This document shows positions 1-8,233 of a DNA stretch of 26,576 nucleotides, piece by piece (the stretch's first letter is position 1; each line of letters begins with the position of its first letter). Source of the DNA: an uncultured bacterium (GTDB lineage: Bacteria > Cyanobacteriota > Vampirovibrionia > Gastranaerophilales > Gastranaerophilaceae); contig CASECH010000204.1 of the NCBI GenBank assembly GCA_949286405.1, positions 1-26,576 on the forward strand. The letters are read 5' to 3'. The translations under genes and the position numbers were made by a program. The notes beneath the pieces were generated by a model that saw only the letters and a list, made by a program, of their open reading frames with translations, made no database searches and was not told the DNA's origin.

Positions 1-483
1 GTAGAAACTAAATATGATTACAAAACAGGCGAATTAAAAATCGTTAAAGAACAACCATTCTCAGACGGAGAAAGAGCAAAAGTAAAATGCTATGGTGCAG
101 ATGATGTTTCTGAAGGTGTTGCAATCATGATTCATGAAGGTGTTGATGTTTCTATCACTGGTAACTCAACTAATCCAACTCGTTTCCAACACCCTGTAGC
201 TGGTACTTATAAAAAATGGGCTATTGAAAATGGTAGAAAATACTTCTCTGTAGCTTCTGGTGGTGGTACTGGTAGAACACTTCACCCTGATAACGTTGCA
301 GCTGGTCCTGCTTCTTATGGTATGACTGATACTATGGGTAGAATGCACTCAGATGCTCAATTTGCTGGTTCTTCATCAGTTCCTGCTCACGTAGAAATGA
401 TGGGTGTAATCGGTATGGGTAATAACCCAATGGTTGGTGCAACTGTTGCTGTTGCAGTAGCTGTTGAAAATGCTATGAAATAA
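1..483 (+). CDS. GGGtGRT-family protein, 3' part (5' end outside window)
   Basis: The reading frame is open from base 1 to the TAA at 481-483, giving about 160 C-terminal residues; the start lies upstream of the window. The family-naming motif GGGTGRT is encoded at 259-279. Around it are glycine- and methionine-rich segments such as GMGNNPMVGATVAVAV near the end. Full-length members are roughly twice this length, from memory, and occur mainly in anaerobic bacteria and archaea. Their biochemical function is not established as far as I know, so I give none. Codon choice is more even than in neighbouring genes, with frequent GGT, GTT and ACT, which may mean high expression. The gene ends just before a strong terminator shared with the convergent gene at 559-846. 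Confidence 0.85.
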   Translation, partial: VETKYDYKTGELKIVKEQPFSDGERAKVKCYGADDVSEGVAIMIHEGVDVSITGNSTNPTRFQHPVAGTYKKWAIENGRKYFSVASGGGTGRTLHPDNVAAGPASYGMTDTMGRMHSDAQFAGSSSVPAHVEMMGVIGMGNNPMVGATVAVAVAVENAMK

Positions 484-502
484 ACTTTCAGGTAAAGAAT
501 AT

Positions 503-537
503 AAAAAGACACATAGAATAATCTATGTGTCTTTTTT
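503..537. terminator. Bidirectional intrinsic terminator
   Basis: A perfect stem pairs AAAAAGACACATAGA (503-517) with the complementary arm at 522-536 around the loop ATAA. It has a T-run on the plus strand and an A-run that becomes a T-run on the minus strand. It lies between the convergent genes ending at 483 and 559, so it can stop both. Confidence 0.9.
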
Positions 538-558
538 AATAAATATTTAGTTTATAGT

Positions 559-846
559 TTATAAATTTTTTATTGCTCTTTCAAGTGCTTCTGTTTCTGT
601 TATGTTGTTTTCTGCTGCATAAGTTTTTATTTTATTGATAGATTCTTCACTTAGTCTTCTGTTAAAAGGAATTTTAGGATTTTCACATTTTCTGCCTGCT
701 CCTTCTCTTTTACCTCCCCATTGACAGCTTTCTTTTTCTCCATGGTGACATTGATGACCGTGTTCGTGATTATGGCAACCTTCTCCATGATGGTGCCCAC
801 AGTTTCCATGTTGGTGATTACAATGTTCGTGTTCGCAATTATGCAT
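559..846 (-). CDS. His/Cys-rich metal-binding N-terminus fused to a ribbon-helix-helix-like domain
   Basis: This 95-residue protein has two clear halves. Residues 1-41 hold 14 histidines and 6 cysteines in clusters such as CGHHHGEGCHNHEHGH, as in nickel, zinc or copper storage and chaperone tails. From residue 43 comes WGGKREGAGRK, the GGxRxGAGRK-type lead-in seen before many small DNA-binding proteins. A segment of form RRLSEESINKIKTYAAENN then ETEALERAI follows, which fits a beta strand plus two helices of the ribbon-helix-helix/CopG type. The start is set by a GAGGAGG Shine-Dalgarno sequence at 854-860 and the ATG at 844-846. A near-consensus promoter and a dyad lie just upstream. A metal-responsive, self-regulating repressor is my inference; a metal-buffering protein with a vestigial DNA-binding domain is the alternative. 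I do not recognise a named family for the whole protein. Confidence 0.8.
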   Translation of the reverse strand: MHNCEHEHCNHQHGNCGHHHGEGCHNHEHGHQCHHGEKESCQWGGKREGAGRKCENPKIPFNRRLSEESINKIKTYAAENNITETEALERAIKNL

Positions 847-872
847 AATTTTTCCTCCTCTTTTATAAAAGG

Positions 873-901
873 ATTATAACTCTTGATTTTGAAAATGTCA
901 A
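873..901 (-). promoter_or_regulatory. Consensus sigma-70 promoter for the His-rich gene
   Basis: On the minus strand TTGACA (896-901) is followed by a 17-base spacer and TATAAT (873-878), both exact consensus hexamers. The 5' leader would be about 20 bases and carries the strong GAGGAGG site. A promoter this strong usually needs a repressor, which fits self-control by the encoded protein. Confidence 0.85.
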
Positions 902-911
902 TACATAATCA

Positions 912-928
912 AGTTAGGCTTACTAACT
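912..928. promoter_or_regulatory. Inverted repeat beside the His-rich gene promoter
   Basis: AGTTAG (912-917) and CTAACT (923-928) are perfect inverted 6-base arms around GCTTA, 10 bases upstream of the -35 element of the promoter at 873-901. The right arm overlaps the stop codon (927-929) of the ATPase gene. No T-run follows it on the minus strand, so a protein-binding site is as likely as a weak terminator for that gene. Confidence 0.4.
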
Positions 929-3920
929 ATTCTTTGGTTATGCCTTCGATTAGTATGCAATTAATTTGGCAGAAAGTTTTTAGAACCTTTTTAGCTTTTT
1001 GAATTTTAATGTTTACAGAATTATTTTTTGTTTTTGTAACTAGATTTTGTGCTTTTTCATACATTTTGGAAGCACCTTCGATGTATTGTTTTTGTTGTGG
1101 AGATTTTACAAGTCCTATTTCTTGCAGGTATTTGCCATATAGCAAGTATAATCTTGATAGAAGATCATTCATATTGAATTTTTCAGCAATATTGATTGCT
1201 GACTCAAGATGTATTTTTGCTGTATCAAAATCTGATATAGTGATGCAGGCTTCTATAATTATTGTCTTTAATAGAATTACAAAGAAATAATTATCTATTT
1301 TAGGATTTTGTGCGACTTGAAGGGCTTGTTCTGCTATTTCCATAGCGTTTTGTGGCCCTTCTGTGATAAGTGTAGCTTCAGCTATCAGATACCATGTGAA
1401 AAGTGCTCCAATTGCCATTTTTTCTTTTGCAAAATATGCAATTTGATCATTATAGATTTCCATTGCTTGTTTTGTTTGATCATTGTCTTTGAAAATTTTT
1501 CCAAGAAGTGTTTTTAGTATGTTTTTGGTGAAATTGTCTCCATTGTTATTTGCAAAAGTAACTATTTGGAATAGGTCTTCTTGCATGCCTTCGTATCGTT
1601 TTCTTAGAAAATTGTTTATAGTATTAATGAAATTCCAACGTAGGACTGTTTCATTATCCATTGTATTTTCTTGGTATAGTTTAAGTACTTCTTCAAGCAT
1701 TTTTTCTGAATCTGTATATGAGCCTTTCATTGTATTTGCAAAGGCAAGGGCTAGTTTACATTTGCAGATGAATAATTCATTTTTTATTTTATCTCTCTCG
1801 ATTATGTCAAAAAGTATTGTAAGGATTTCAAAAGAGCGGTCATTCCCTTGTAATATTAGTGCATTAGCTAACATTAAATACGTTTTTAGCCAAGTTTCAT
1901 AGACAAATTCTAAAGATATGTGTTTGGTATTTTTATTTTTTGTAAAAAATTCATCAAATACAGGCATTATTTCTGTATCAATCATGTTAATAATTTGGCC
2001 GCAGTTACCTATGTTCAAAAGTGCTTGAAGTTTTGTACATTTTAATAGTGCAACTTCTAATTTATTTTCGGGTTTAGTCTTTTCTAATACTGCATCTACA
2101 CATTCAACTTCGCCATAATAATTTCCTGTTTTTCTGCAGCATGTTGATAAATATGCAAGCAATTCAATTTCTTTTTGTTTATTACCATTTGTTTGAGCAT
2201 TTGATATTGCATCAGGGAGGTAATCCATAGCTTCTGAAGGATTAGAATTTGCAAGTAGTTTCCCAAGACGTTCTGATATATTGAATCTTGTGTTTAATGT
2301 TGCTGTCTCATCAAATTCGTTTATAAGTGCCATTGATTGTTTTTGTGCTATGGCATATAAATTTGCATCGCCTATGAATGCTGCTAGTCGTGTGTTTTTT
2401 GTCCAAATATTTAGTGCAAGCGATGCTTCTTTTAAATTTTGGGCAATTAGTGCTAAAACTGTTATTGAGTTTAGTGTAAACGAAGTAAGTGATGAAAATA
2501 TTTTTTTATTTATTGCTTCATAGTTTGGATCTTTTTTAGCATTATTAATGATTGTTTCCCATAGAAGTTGACTGCTGAATTCAAAGAAGATTTCATTCAT
2601 TTGCGTTACATAATCCATTTTTTGCAGGTATGTCATTATATCAAGGAATTTTTTCTCATCTACTTCAAATATTTCTTTTAGTAGATTAATATTAATTTTA
2701 TCTCCTAAAATCGCTGCTCCTATTAGTATGTCATACGCGATAGGGTTTATATGAGCGAGTAGACCCAATCTAAACTCAAGCAGTCCTTTAAAATTTGTGC
2801 TGAGCTCAAAAGGCTGATCAGATAGTTGGCAGTCAAATTTTAGACATAATGCGTGGTTTATGTATGAGGGATTACCGTTACTTATTTTGTATATTTGAAT
2901 TTGTTCATTTTTTGATATGCTTGGAAAACCTTCAATAGCAGTTTCTTTATTTTTTACTAATAATTGCATTTGTTCAAAGTCTAAAGGTGCTATTGCAATA
3001 TCGAGGTACATATTTTTATTTTTTTGTTGTGGAAAATAAAAATATCCCTTAGCCGGTTTTGCTTCGTTATATATTAGTAAAAATTTTAATGAATTCCAAA
3101 TATTTGGTCTTTTAATTAAGTGTGTGATGAATTCATACGAAAATCCGTCTATATAATCAAAATTGTCAACTACAAAAATAATTTGATTGTCTAATGCAAT
3201 TTTATCAAATACTTTGAATAGACAATTAAAAGTCTTTGCTTTATTTATGAATAGGTCTTCAAAATTTCCTTCTGTATGAGGATATAAGAAATTAAGCAGG
3301 TCAAAGACTTCGTTATTGGATAGTTCAGGAAATTCATTTTTAAAAAACTTTGATGCATCTTTTTTAAATTGCAAGTTGTTTATACATATATTAGGTAAAT
3401 TAAACAAGTTAAGCAACATATCCTGTATTAGACCGCCAACAGTCAGTTGCGTAATTGAAGTACATTTGCCATATATCCAAGAATAGTGCTTGTCAAGTAA
3501 TTCTTGCATGGCAGCTTTGAGGACAATTGTTTTGCCTATGCCTTTTTCTCCACTGAGCGAAAATATTTTTTTGTCTTTTGATAAAATGCCTTTTACAAGA
3601 ATGTTTTTTGCACTTTCTTGAGATACGAAATTGGGAGGGTACTCAAGTTTTATTTCGATATTTTCATTAGTTTTCTCTATTTGCTCTTCTTTTTTTTCAA
3701 AAGAGTATCCACATTTTCTGCATTTTTCTGTTTCAGGAAAGTTTACACTTGAGCAGTTAGGACATATCTTTAATATTTCTTCTCCACAGTTTTTACATTT
3801 CAAGTCAAAGATAGAATTTACTGTATTACAATGTTTGCAAACCAAACCTGTTCTGGCTTTACAATATGGGCATTTTAGTAAATTATCAGGGATGTTTTTC
3901 TTACAGACAGGACATTTCAT
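927..3920 (-). CDS. Triple zinc-ribbon, P-loop (STAND/AAA-type) ATPase with TPR-like C-terminus
   Basis: This is a 997-residue, probably cytoplasmic protein. Residues 1-70 contain three CxxC...CxxC zinc ribbons (CPVC/CPYC, CKHC/CKNC, CPNC/CRKC). An ATPase domain follows, with Walker A GEKGIGKT at about 124-131 and Walker B IIFVVDNFDYID at about 245-256. Residues from about 480 to 980 are helical and contain phrases typical of TPR repeats, such as YEKAQNL, AMEIAEQALQVAQ and AKIHLESAINIAEKF. The layout resembles STAND signalling ATPases and the ATPase/TPR part of some class III adenylate cyclases, but no cyclase or DNA-binding domain is visible. It is the last gene of a three-gene operon, 14 bases after the sigma-factor gene. 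A signalling or scaffold role controlling that sigma factor is inference. The start follows AGGTGA at suitable spacing. Confidence 0.8.
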   Translation of the reverse strand: MKCPVCKKNIPDNLLKCPYCKARTGLVCKHCNTVNSIFDLKCKNCGEEILKICPNCSSVNFPETEKCRKCGYSFEKKEEQIEKTNENIEIKLEYPPNFVSQESAKNILVKGILSKDKKIFSLSGEKGIGKTIVLKAAMQELLDKHYSWIYGKCTSITQLTVGGLIQDMLLNLFNLPNICINNLQFKKDASKFFKNEFPELSNNEVFDLLNFLYPHTEGNFEDLFINKAKTFNCLFKVFDKIALDNQIIFVVDNFDYIDGFSYEFITHLIKRPNIWNSLKFLLIYNEAKPAKGYFYFPQQKNKNMYLDIAIAPLDFEQMQLLVKNKETAIEGFPSISKNEQIQIYKISNGNPSYINHALCLKFDCQLSDQPFELSTNFKGLLEFRLGLLAHINPIAYDILIGAAILGDKININLLKEIFEVDEKKFLDIMTYLQKMDYVTQMNEIFFEFSSQLLWETIINNAKKDPNYEAINKKIFSSLTSFTLNSITVLALIAQNLKEASLALNIWTKNTRLAAFIGDANLYAIAQKQSMALINEFDETATLNTRFNISERLGKLLANSNPSEAMDYLPDAISNAQTNGNKQKEIELLAYLSTCCRKTGNYYGEVECVDAVLEKTKPENKLEVALLKCTKLQALLNIGNCGQIINMIDTEIMPVFDEFFTKNKNTKHISLEFVYETWLKTYLMLANALILQGNDRSFEILTILFDIIERDKIKNELFICKCKLALAFANTMKGSYTDSEKMLEEVLKLYQENTMDNETVLRWNFINTINNFLRKRYEGMQEDLFQIVTFANNNGDNFTKNILKTLLGKIFKDNDQTKQAMEIYNDQIAYFAKEKMAIGALFTWYLIAEATLITEGPQNAMEIAEQALQVAQNPKIDNYFFVILLKTIIIEACITISDFDTAKIHLESAINIAEKFNMNDLLSRLYLLYGKYLQEIGLVKSPQQKQYIEGASKMYEKAQNLVTKTKNNSVNIKIQKAKKVLKTFCQINCILIEGITKE

Positions 3921-3934
3921 ATTTTATCACCTGT

Positions 3935-4504
3935 CTAGTTAAATGCTTGCTTTACTTTTTCCATTAATTTGAATAACCTTTTCGAAACTTCAGATTGAGA
4001 AAGACCTGTCTCTGATGAAATTTCATTTTGTGTCATTCCTTTTTCATATCGCATTATATATAAATCCAAGTATTTTTTTTCAGGCTCTGCATCACTAATC
4101 GCATATACTGAGTCAATAACTTTTTGTAAAATCTCTTTTTTTATAACAATATCCTCAGGAGTTTCCTGAATTTTTATGCTTGAGTATGAAATTTTTGCAG
4201 TGGAATAATCTGTTCTTGTATCAGGGGTGAGGGTTTCAAGAGATACCTCTCCTGTTGAAATGTAGCCATCTCTGGTTCTTCTTAATCTTCCTGAACTTTT
4301 TAATACGTTCAATATTGAAGTGGTTGCGATTTTTCTTAAATATGCTTCTAAAGTTACGTCAGATGTTACTGTCTTGATAATTAAAAATGAACGTTTGCAT
4401 GTTTCGTTGAAAAAATCATCATACAAATCTTCATTATTTGTAAATTTTTTGTCGTTTTTTATTATTTTTTCTATTAAATCTATTTTGTCTTGAGCTAATT
4501 CCAC
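3935..4504 (-). CDS. Sigma-70-family RNA polymerase sigma factor (ECF-like size)
   Basis: This 189-residue protein ends in a clear region-4 helix-turn-helix at about 145-187, with MRYEKGMTQNEISSETGL followed by SQSEVSKRLFKLMEKV. Region 2 (about residues 20-85) is only loosely recognisable: the helix with EAYLRKIATTSILNVLKSS is present, but the usual acidic core-binding motif is weak. It should direct RNA polymerase to a special set of promoters. The start is GTG (4502-4504), preceded by AAGGAAA at good spacing. It sits 36 bases after a giant membrane protein gene and 14 bases before a signalling ATPase gene, and one or both may control it. A conventional anti-sigma gene of the RseA/FecR type is not visible. 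Confidence 0.8.
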   Translation of the reverse strand: MELAQDKIDLIEKIIKNDKKFTNNEDLYDDFFNETCKRSFLIIKTVTSDVTLEAYLRKIATTSILNVLKSSGRLRRTRDGYISTGEVSLETLTPDTRTDYSTAKISYSSIKIQETPEDIVIKKEILQKVIDSVYAISDAEPEKKYLDLYIMRYEKGMTQNEISSETGLSQSEVSKRLFKLMEKVKQAFN

Positions 4505-4540
4505 TTCTTATTTCCTTTATTCAACAATATTATAGCATAT

Positions 4541-7500
4541 TTATAAATATATTATAAGTCCCAAATTAAAATTAGGCCCTTTAACCTCTCCAGATGGCGG
4601 TTTGATGACATTTAACGTATTTTTAACAGATTGTAACACAATTTCATCTATTTGTTTTGATCCGCTGCTACTTACAATATTAGCACTCTGTACATTACCG
4701 TTTGGATCCATGTTAATATTTACTTTTATTTGGTTAGAATATGCGTATTCTGTCGCAAGAAGTAGGTCTGCTGATAGTGATAATTTGATACTTTTACCTG
4801 CAGTCATAAGATAGCTTTTTATTTTATTACTGTATGAAAGGTAATCAGGTACATCCCAGACTAATTTATCAACAGATAAATATGATTCTGATGCTGTAGC
4901 TGACTTTGTTTTCGTATTTTGTTTTATATTTTTTAATTCTTTATTTGCTTTTATTTTTTGTAATTCTTTTTTATTTATTTCGTTTATGTCTGGAGTGTTA
5001 GTTTCTAGTATATTTGATTGTGTATCATTTTGTCCTGTAATATCTGATGGTGTATTATTTGAAGTATTTTCAATGATACCTGTTTCATTATTATTTTGTG
5101 TAATTGTGTTTATGTCAGAAGTATTATTTTTTGATTTAAGAAATATAAATGCTGAAGCAGAAGCTATTACGGCTATAATTACTGCTGATGCAAGTATCAT
5201 TTTTTTATTTACAAGACTGCCTGATGATTTATTATATAAAGCAGCTCCTGGTGCAGATTGAATAAAATCTTCATTGTTATCTGTTTGGGTATATAGATTA
5301 TTATCGTTTACATATCCATCATCTTCTATTTGTGTTTCGTTATCTTCATAATCGTAATTTTTTTCATCATCAAATAGCATACTTAGTTTTTCATTGTTTT
5401 GATCATCTTCAATATTTTCATCAGGAATATAGTTTGTTTCAATTTGGTCTACAAGTGAGGCTATATCATCTTTAGGGGTATTGTTTACTATTTGTGGAGC
5501 CTCTGTATGGTTTTCATAATTCTCATCTGTTTCAGAATCGCCAAATCCAAGTAAGTCTTCTATGTGTGTATTTGGCATATCCTCAGAAAAACTATTTTCG
5601 TTATTGATTTCATTTTGAATGTCATTATTTGTATCTGTATGATTTGTAATTTCTTCTTGATCATAGTTATTAGATGCATTCAGCACATTATCTATTTCTG
5701 CTAAAAGATCATTAGATGATATGTCATCTACATCTGTATTATTTGATGTGTCAAAAGAACTGTTATCAATTGAATCTATTGAAATATCATCAATGTTTTC
5801 TTCAGATAGGCTTTCAAGTAAATTTTTTCCAAATGCTTCTGTATTAGAATTTGAATTTCCGTCTTCAATATTTATATTATTTTCATCAGTTAATTCTTCA
5901 TCCGATTTATCTGTTATTGATTCAATAATCTGCGGTTCTTCAACTAATTCTTCTATTGTGTTTGATTCTTGTGATATTGTATCTGATATTAAATTATCGT
6001 CAAAATTTGTATCGAGCATTTCGGCTTCTAATTCCTCAGAAGAGGTATCAAACATTTCTGTATTATTTGTTATAATATCTTCTGTGGTATTATTTTCGTC
6101 AAATGAAATTGTATTGTCAAAAGTTTCTTCTTCCGGTTCATTATTTATTGAAGATGTGTCAACATCATCAAGAGATATTATTTCAGTTTCTGGAATTTCA
6201 TTGTCAAAATCTGTTTTTACATCGTCAAAATTTTCAGGATTAATTGTATTATCAAGTGAAATTGTTTCATCTTGATAGTTATCTGTATCAGGAAGTGGAG
6301 GTATATCCATATTTGGGATTTGCGTTTCATCTAGTGATATGTTATTGTCAAAATTGTATAAATTTTCTGAGAAGTTTTCATCGTCAATAGTGGTTTCTTT
6401 ATCTTGGACATTTTCCAATGATATAAATTCCTCAGTGAATTCTTCTTCTTTTGAATTTTCTGTATCAACATTTAAAGGTTCTATATCACTAAATGATATT
6501 ATTTCAGGAGTATCATTATTTGGAGTTTCTGTTTCAAGTCCTAGGTCTACAAGAGAATCTATGTCTTGAATCGTAGGAATTGATTCTGTAATACTATCTG
6601 CTATATCCGAAACTATTTCTGTTCTGTTTTTAATTGTTTCAATCCCGTCTGTAATAGCATCAACTGCAGCACCAGCCCCAAGAATTGCTGTTGTTCCTAG
6701 AGTTGCGGCATCTTCAAGTAAGTCTCCGGAGTTTAATTTAGTCTGGTCTTTTGAGTCAATTGAATTATCTTTAGTAATATTATCTGTATCATTTGCTGTT
6801 ATATCATCAATACTAGGAATTGAATCAATGTCATTATTTAAGTTTATATTTTCTTCAGTTGTTTCTTGTTCAAGAATGTTATCAAAACCGGATACTGGTA
6901 TTATTTCTTGGGATTGAATTTCTCGTTTTTGGATATCATTATCTGTAATTGCTCTGTATGAAAGTAATTCAAAGTTTTCATATTCGATGAATTTATCCCT
7001 TAATTGTAAGGATTGTGTGAGTTGTTTTAGTAATAATTTTTTATCTCTTTTAGAAATTGTATTGTCTATCATTGACAATATAATTGTTTCTGATTTTTCT
7101 AACTCTTCTTCTGAAAGGTTTTGATTTGTATTGCCTTTAAAGTTTGTTATGAAATTTTTTAGATCAATAGGTGAATTTAATTTTTCTTTTTCAATGAAGT
7201 AGTAGTCTTCATTTGAATTGTTTTTGTTTATTAATTTAGGTTCAAAAAAGCCTAGAAAACTAACCTGACTTAAATTTTCTGCAAGTTTGAATACAATATA
7301 TATGTCAGGAGTTATCTCATATTCAAAATGAGTTTTTGGAATAAATATAAGGTTGTCATCAAATACCACTCTTACATCAATGTGAATGTTAGGTAACATT
7401 ATATCAGCAATATCAAGTTCTTCTATTACTTTTTTTATAGAATGAACATTTCTTATATTTTCTATGTTAATGTTTTCAGATACAAGATACTTTAAAGCTA

Positions 7501-7630
7501 GTTCTGCACCTAGTGTGTTTATGTATACTCTATTTTGTGTTTCAACATTAGCAAAACCTTTTGCTGCAATACTTGCTTCAATTTTTTCATTTTCTTCAAT
7601 GTAGATTAATGTATCTTGACTTAAAACCAT
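4541..7630 (-). CDS. Giant acidic single-pass membrane protein with DUF1822-like N-terminus and TonB-like C-terminus
   Basis: This 1029-residue protein starts at an ATG after AGAAGGAG. Residues 1-230 form a folded region; a stretch with HIDVRVVFDDNLIFIPKTHF then DIYIVFKLAEN reminds me of cyanobacterial DUF1822, with low certainty. Residues of about 235-790 are low-complexity and dominated by D, E, N, S and T, with recurring ISLD/ISFD motifs and one Gly/Ala-rich segment near 303-330. One membrane helix at about 811-832 (MILASAVIIAVIASASAFIF) is preceded by lysines, so the acidic part should be cytoplasmic. The last 90 residues resemble a TonB C-terminal domain (VNINMDPNGNVQSANIVSSS, then IDEIVLQSV). 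It heads the operon containing the sigma factor. A transmembrane sensor or anti-sigma-like role is inference. Ordinary TonB proteins have their membrane helix near the N-terminus; this one does not. Confidence 0.75.
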   Translation of the reverse strand: MVLSQDTLIYIEENEKIEASIAAKGFANVETQNRVYINTLGAELALKYLVSENINIENIRNVHSIKKVIEELDIADIMLPNIHIDVRVVFDDNLIFIPKTHFEYEITPDIYIVFKLAENLSQVSFLGFFEPKLINKNNSNEDYYFIEKEKLNSPIDLKNFITNFKGNTNQNLSEEELEKSETIILSMIDNTISKRDKKLLLKQLTQSLQLRDKFIEYENFELLSYRAITDNDIQKREIQSQEIIPVSGFDNILEQETTEENINLNNDIDSIPSIDDITANDTDNITKDNSIDSKDQTKLNSGDLLEDAATLGTTAILGAGAAVDAITDGIETIKNRTEIVSDIADSITESIPTIQDIDSLVDLGLETETPNNDTPEIISFSDIEPLNVDTENSKEEEFTEEFISLENVQDKETTIDDENFSENLYNFDNNISLDETQIPNMDIPPLPDTDNYQDETISLDNTINPENFDDVKTDFDNEIPETEIISLDDVDTSSINNEPEEETFDNTISFDENNTTEDIITNNTEMFDTSSEELEAEMLDTNFDDNLISDTISQESNTIEELVEEPQIIESITDKSDEELTDENNINIEDGNSNSNTEAFGKNLLESLSEENIDDISIDSIDNSSFDTSNNTDVDDISSNDLLAEIDNVLNASNNYDQEEITNHTDTNNDIQNEINNENSFSEDMPNTHIEDLLGFGDSETDENYENHTEAPQIVNNTPKDDIASLVDQIETNYIPDENIEDDQNNEKLSMLFDDEKNYDYEDNETQIEDDGYVNDNNLYTQTDNNEDFIQSAPGAALYNKSSGSLVNKKMILASAVIIAVIASASAFIFLKSKNNTSDINTITQNNNETGIIENTSNNTPSDITGQNDTQSNILETNTPDINEINKKELQKIKANKELKNIKQNTKTKSATASESYLSVDKLVWDVPDYLSYSNKIKSYLMTAGKSIKLSLSADLLLATEYAYSNQIKVNINMDPNGNVQSANIVSSSGSKQIDEIVLQSVKNTLNVIKPPSGEVKGPNFNLGLIIYL
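6090..6510 (-). repeat. Degenerate ISLD-type motif repeats in the giant acidic protein
   Basis: Inside the acidic region the motif I-S-[LF]-[DES] recurs: IISFSDIE, FISLENVQD, ISLDETQ, TISLDNT, IISLDDVD and TISFDEN, at about residues 377, 399, 429, 456, 483 and 507. Spacing is roughly 22-30 residues. At DNA level the copies share forms such as TCAAGTGAAATTGT, but they have diverged. Further weak copies (DDISID, DDISSND) follow near residues 620-650. Confidence 0.6.
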
Positions 7631-7687
7631 GTTAAATTTCTCCTTCTACTTTATAAGATGACACTGGTTAAAAAAATATTCCACTAA

Positions 7688-7707
7688 TTTTGTAAACTTT
7701 TGTAAAT
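7688..7707. promoter_or_regulatory. Tandem 10-base direct repeat in a divergent promoter region
   Basis: TTTTGTAAAC (7688-7697) is followed at once by TTTTGTAAAT (7698-7707), so two copies lie exactly one helical turn apart. They fall in the 186-base gap between the divergently transcribed genes starting at 7630 and 7817. The position suits a regulator binding the same face of the DNA twice. I could not identify convincing -35/-10 pairs in this gap. Confidence 0.4.
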
Positions 7708-7816
7708 ATTATTGAAAACCTTTCATATTTGAGCAAAAATTGTCTTGTTAGGTGTTTTGTATCTTTGGTCTTTTGTACAAAATCAAATAATGTTAGTTAT
7801 AAAGGAGGTTTTTAGT

Positions 7817-8206
7817 ATGTTAAGGTCTGTTTCAAGTGTTAATTTTAGGGCAAACTCTTCACAAAATGTTTCAAATTCTTTAAATTTATCAAATAAATCA
7901 AGTTATAACGGAAAATTGGTAGATATAGACTATGATGAAGCTGAAAAGAAAGTACCTGCTTCTTATATTGCAGGAGGTGTTGCAGCTGCACTTTTAGCGA
8001 CTTGGGTTGCTCTTGGTGTCGCAGTCGGGCGTAAAGGTTCAAGGTGGGAAAAGATTGTTCCATTAGAAGGAGAAAAATTGAAGTTTTCTGAAAAGGTGAA
8101 GAATTTCTTCTACGAAATAGGTAAATCCGCTGATGATACATATAAAAAAGTATTCAAAAAGGCTGTAAAAACGGCTGATACTGAAAAGACAAATTCAGCT
8201 GCATAA
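7817..8206 (+). CDS. Small membrane protein with N-terminal NFRA motif, unknown function
   Basis: I chose the ATG at 7817 because AAAGGAGG lies 8 bases upstream (7801-7808); an upstream in-frame ATG at 7745 has no such site. The 129-residue product begins MLRSVSSVNFRANSSQ. It has a polar Ser/Asn-rich segment, then one hydrophobic helix at about residues 49-71 (YIAGGVAAALLATWVALGVA). A basic, probably helical tail with KFSEKVKNFFYEIGK follows. There is no signal peptidase site, so it is likely a single-pass inner-membrane protein. I do not recognise a family. The NFRA-like N-terminus resembles the protein at 22252-22875 and may be lineage-specific. It is divergent from the sigma-factor operon and convergent with hemW. 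Confidence 0.7.
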   Translation: MLRSVSSVNFRANSSQNVSNSLNLSNKSSYNGKLVDIDYDEAEKKVPASYIAGGVAAALLATWVALGVAVGRKGSRWEKIVPLEGEKLKFSEKVKNFFYEIGKSADDTYKKVFKKAVKTADTEKTNSAA

Positions 8207-8233
8207 GATTAGTTATTAATATATTATAAATCT

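Noticed and set aside
4602..6569. Several open frames on the plus strand opposite the giant acidic protein, rich in Ser, Val, Ile and Phe
   Set aside because: They are antisense mirrors of Asp/Asn/Glu-rich codons, lack ribosome sites and have no domain-like sequence.
7745..7816. Upstream ATG extension of the small membrane protein at 7817
   Set aside because: No ribosome site precedes 7745, while AAAGGAGG lies just before 7817.
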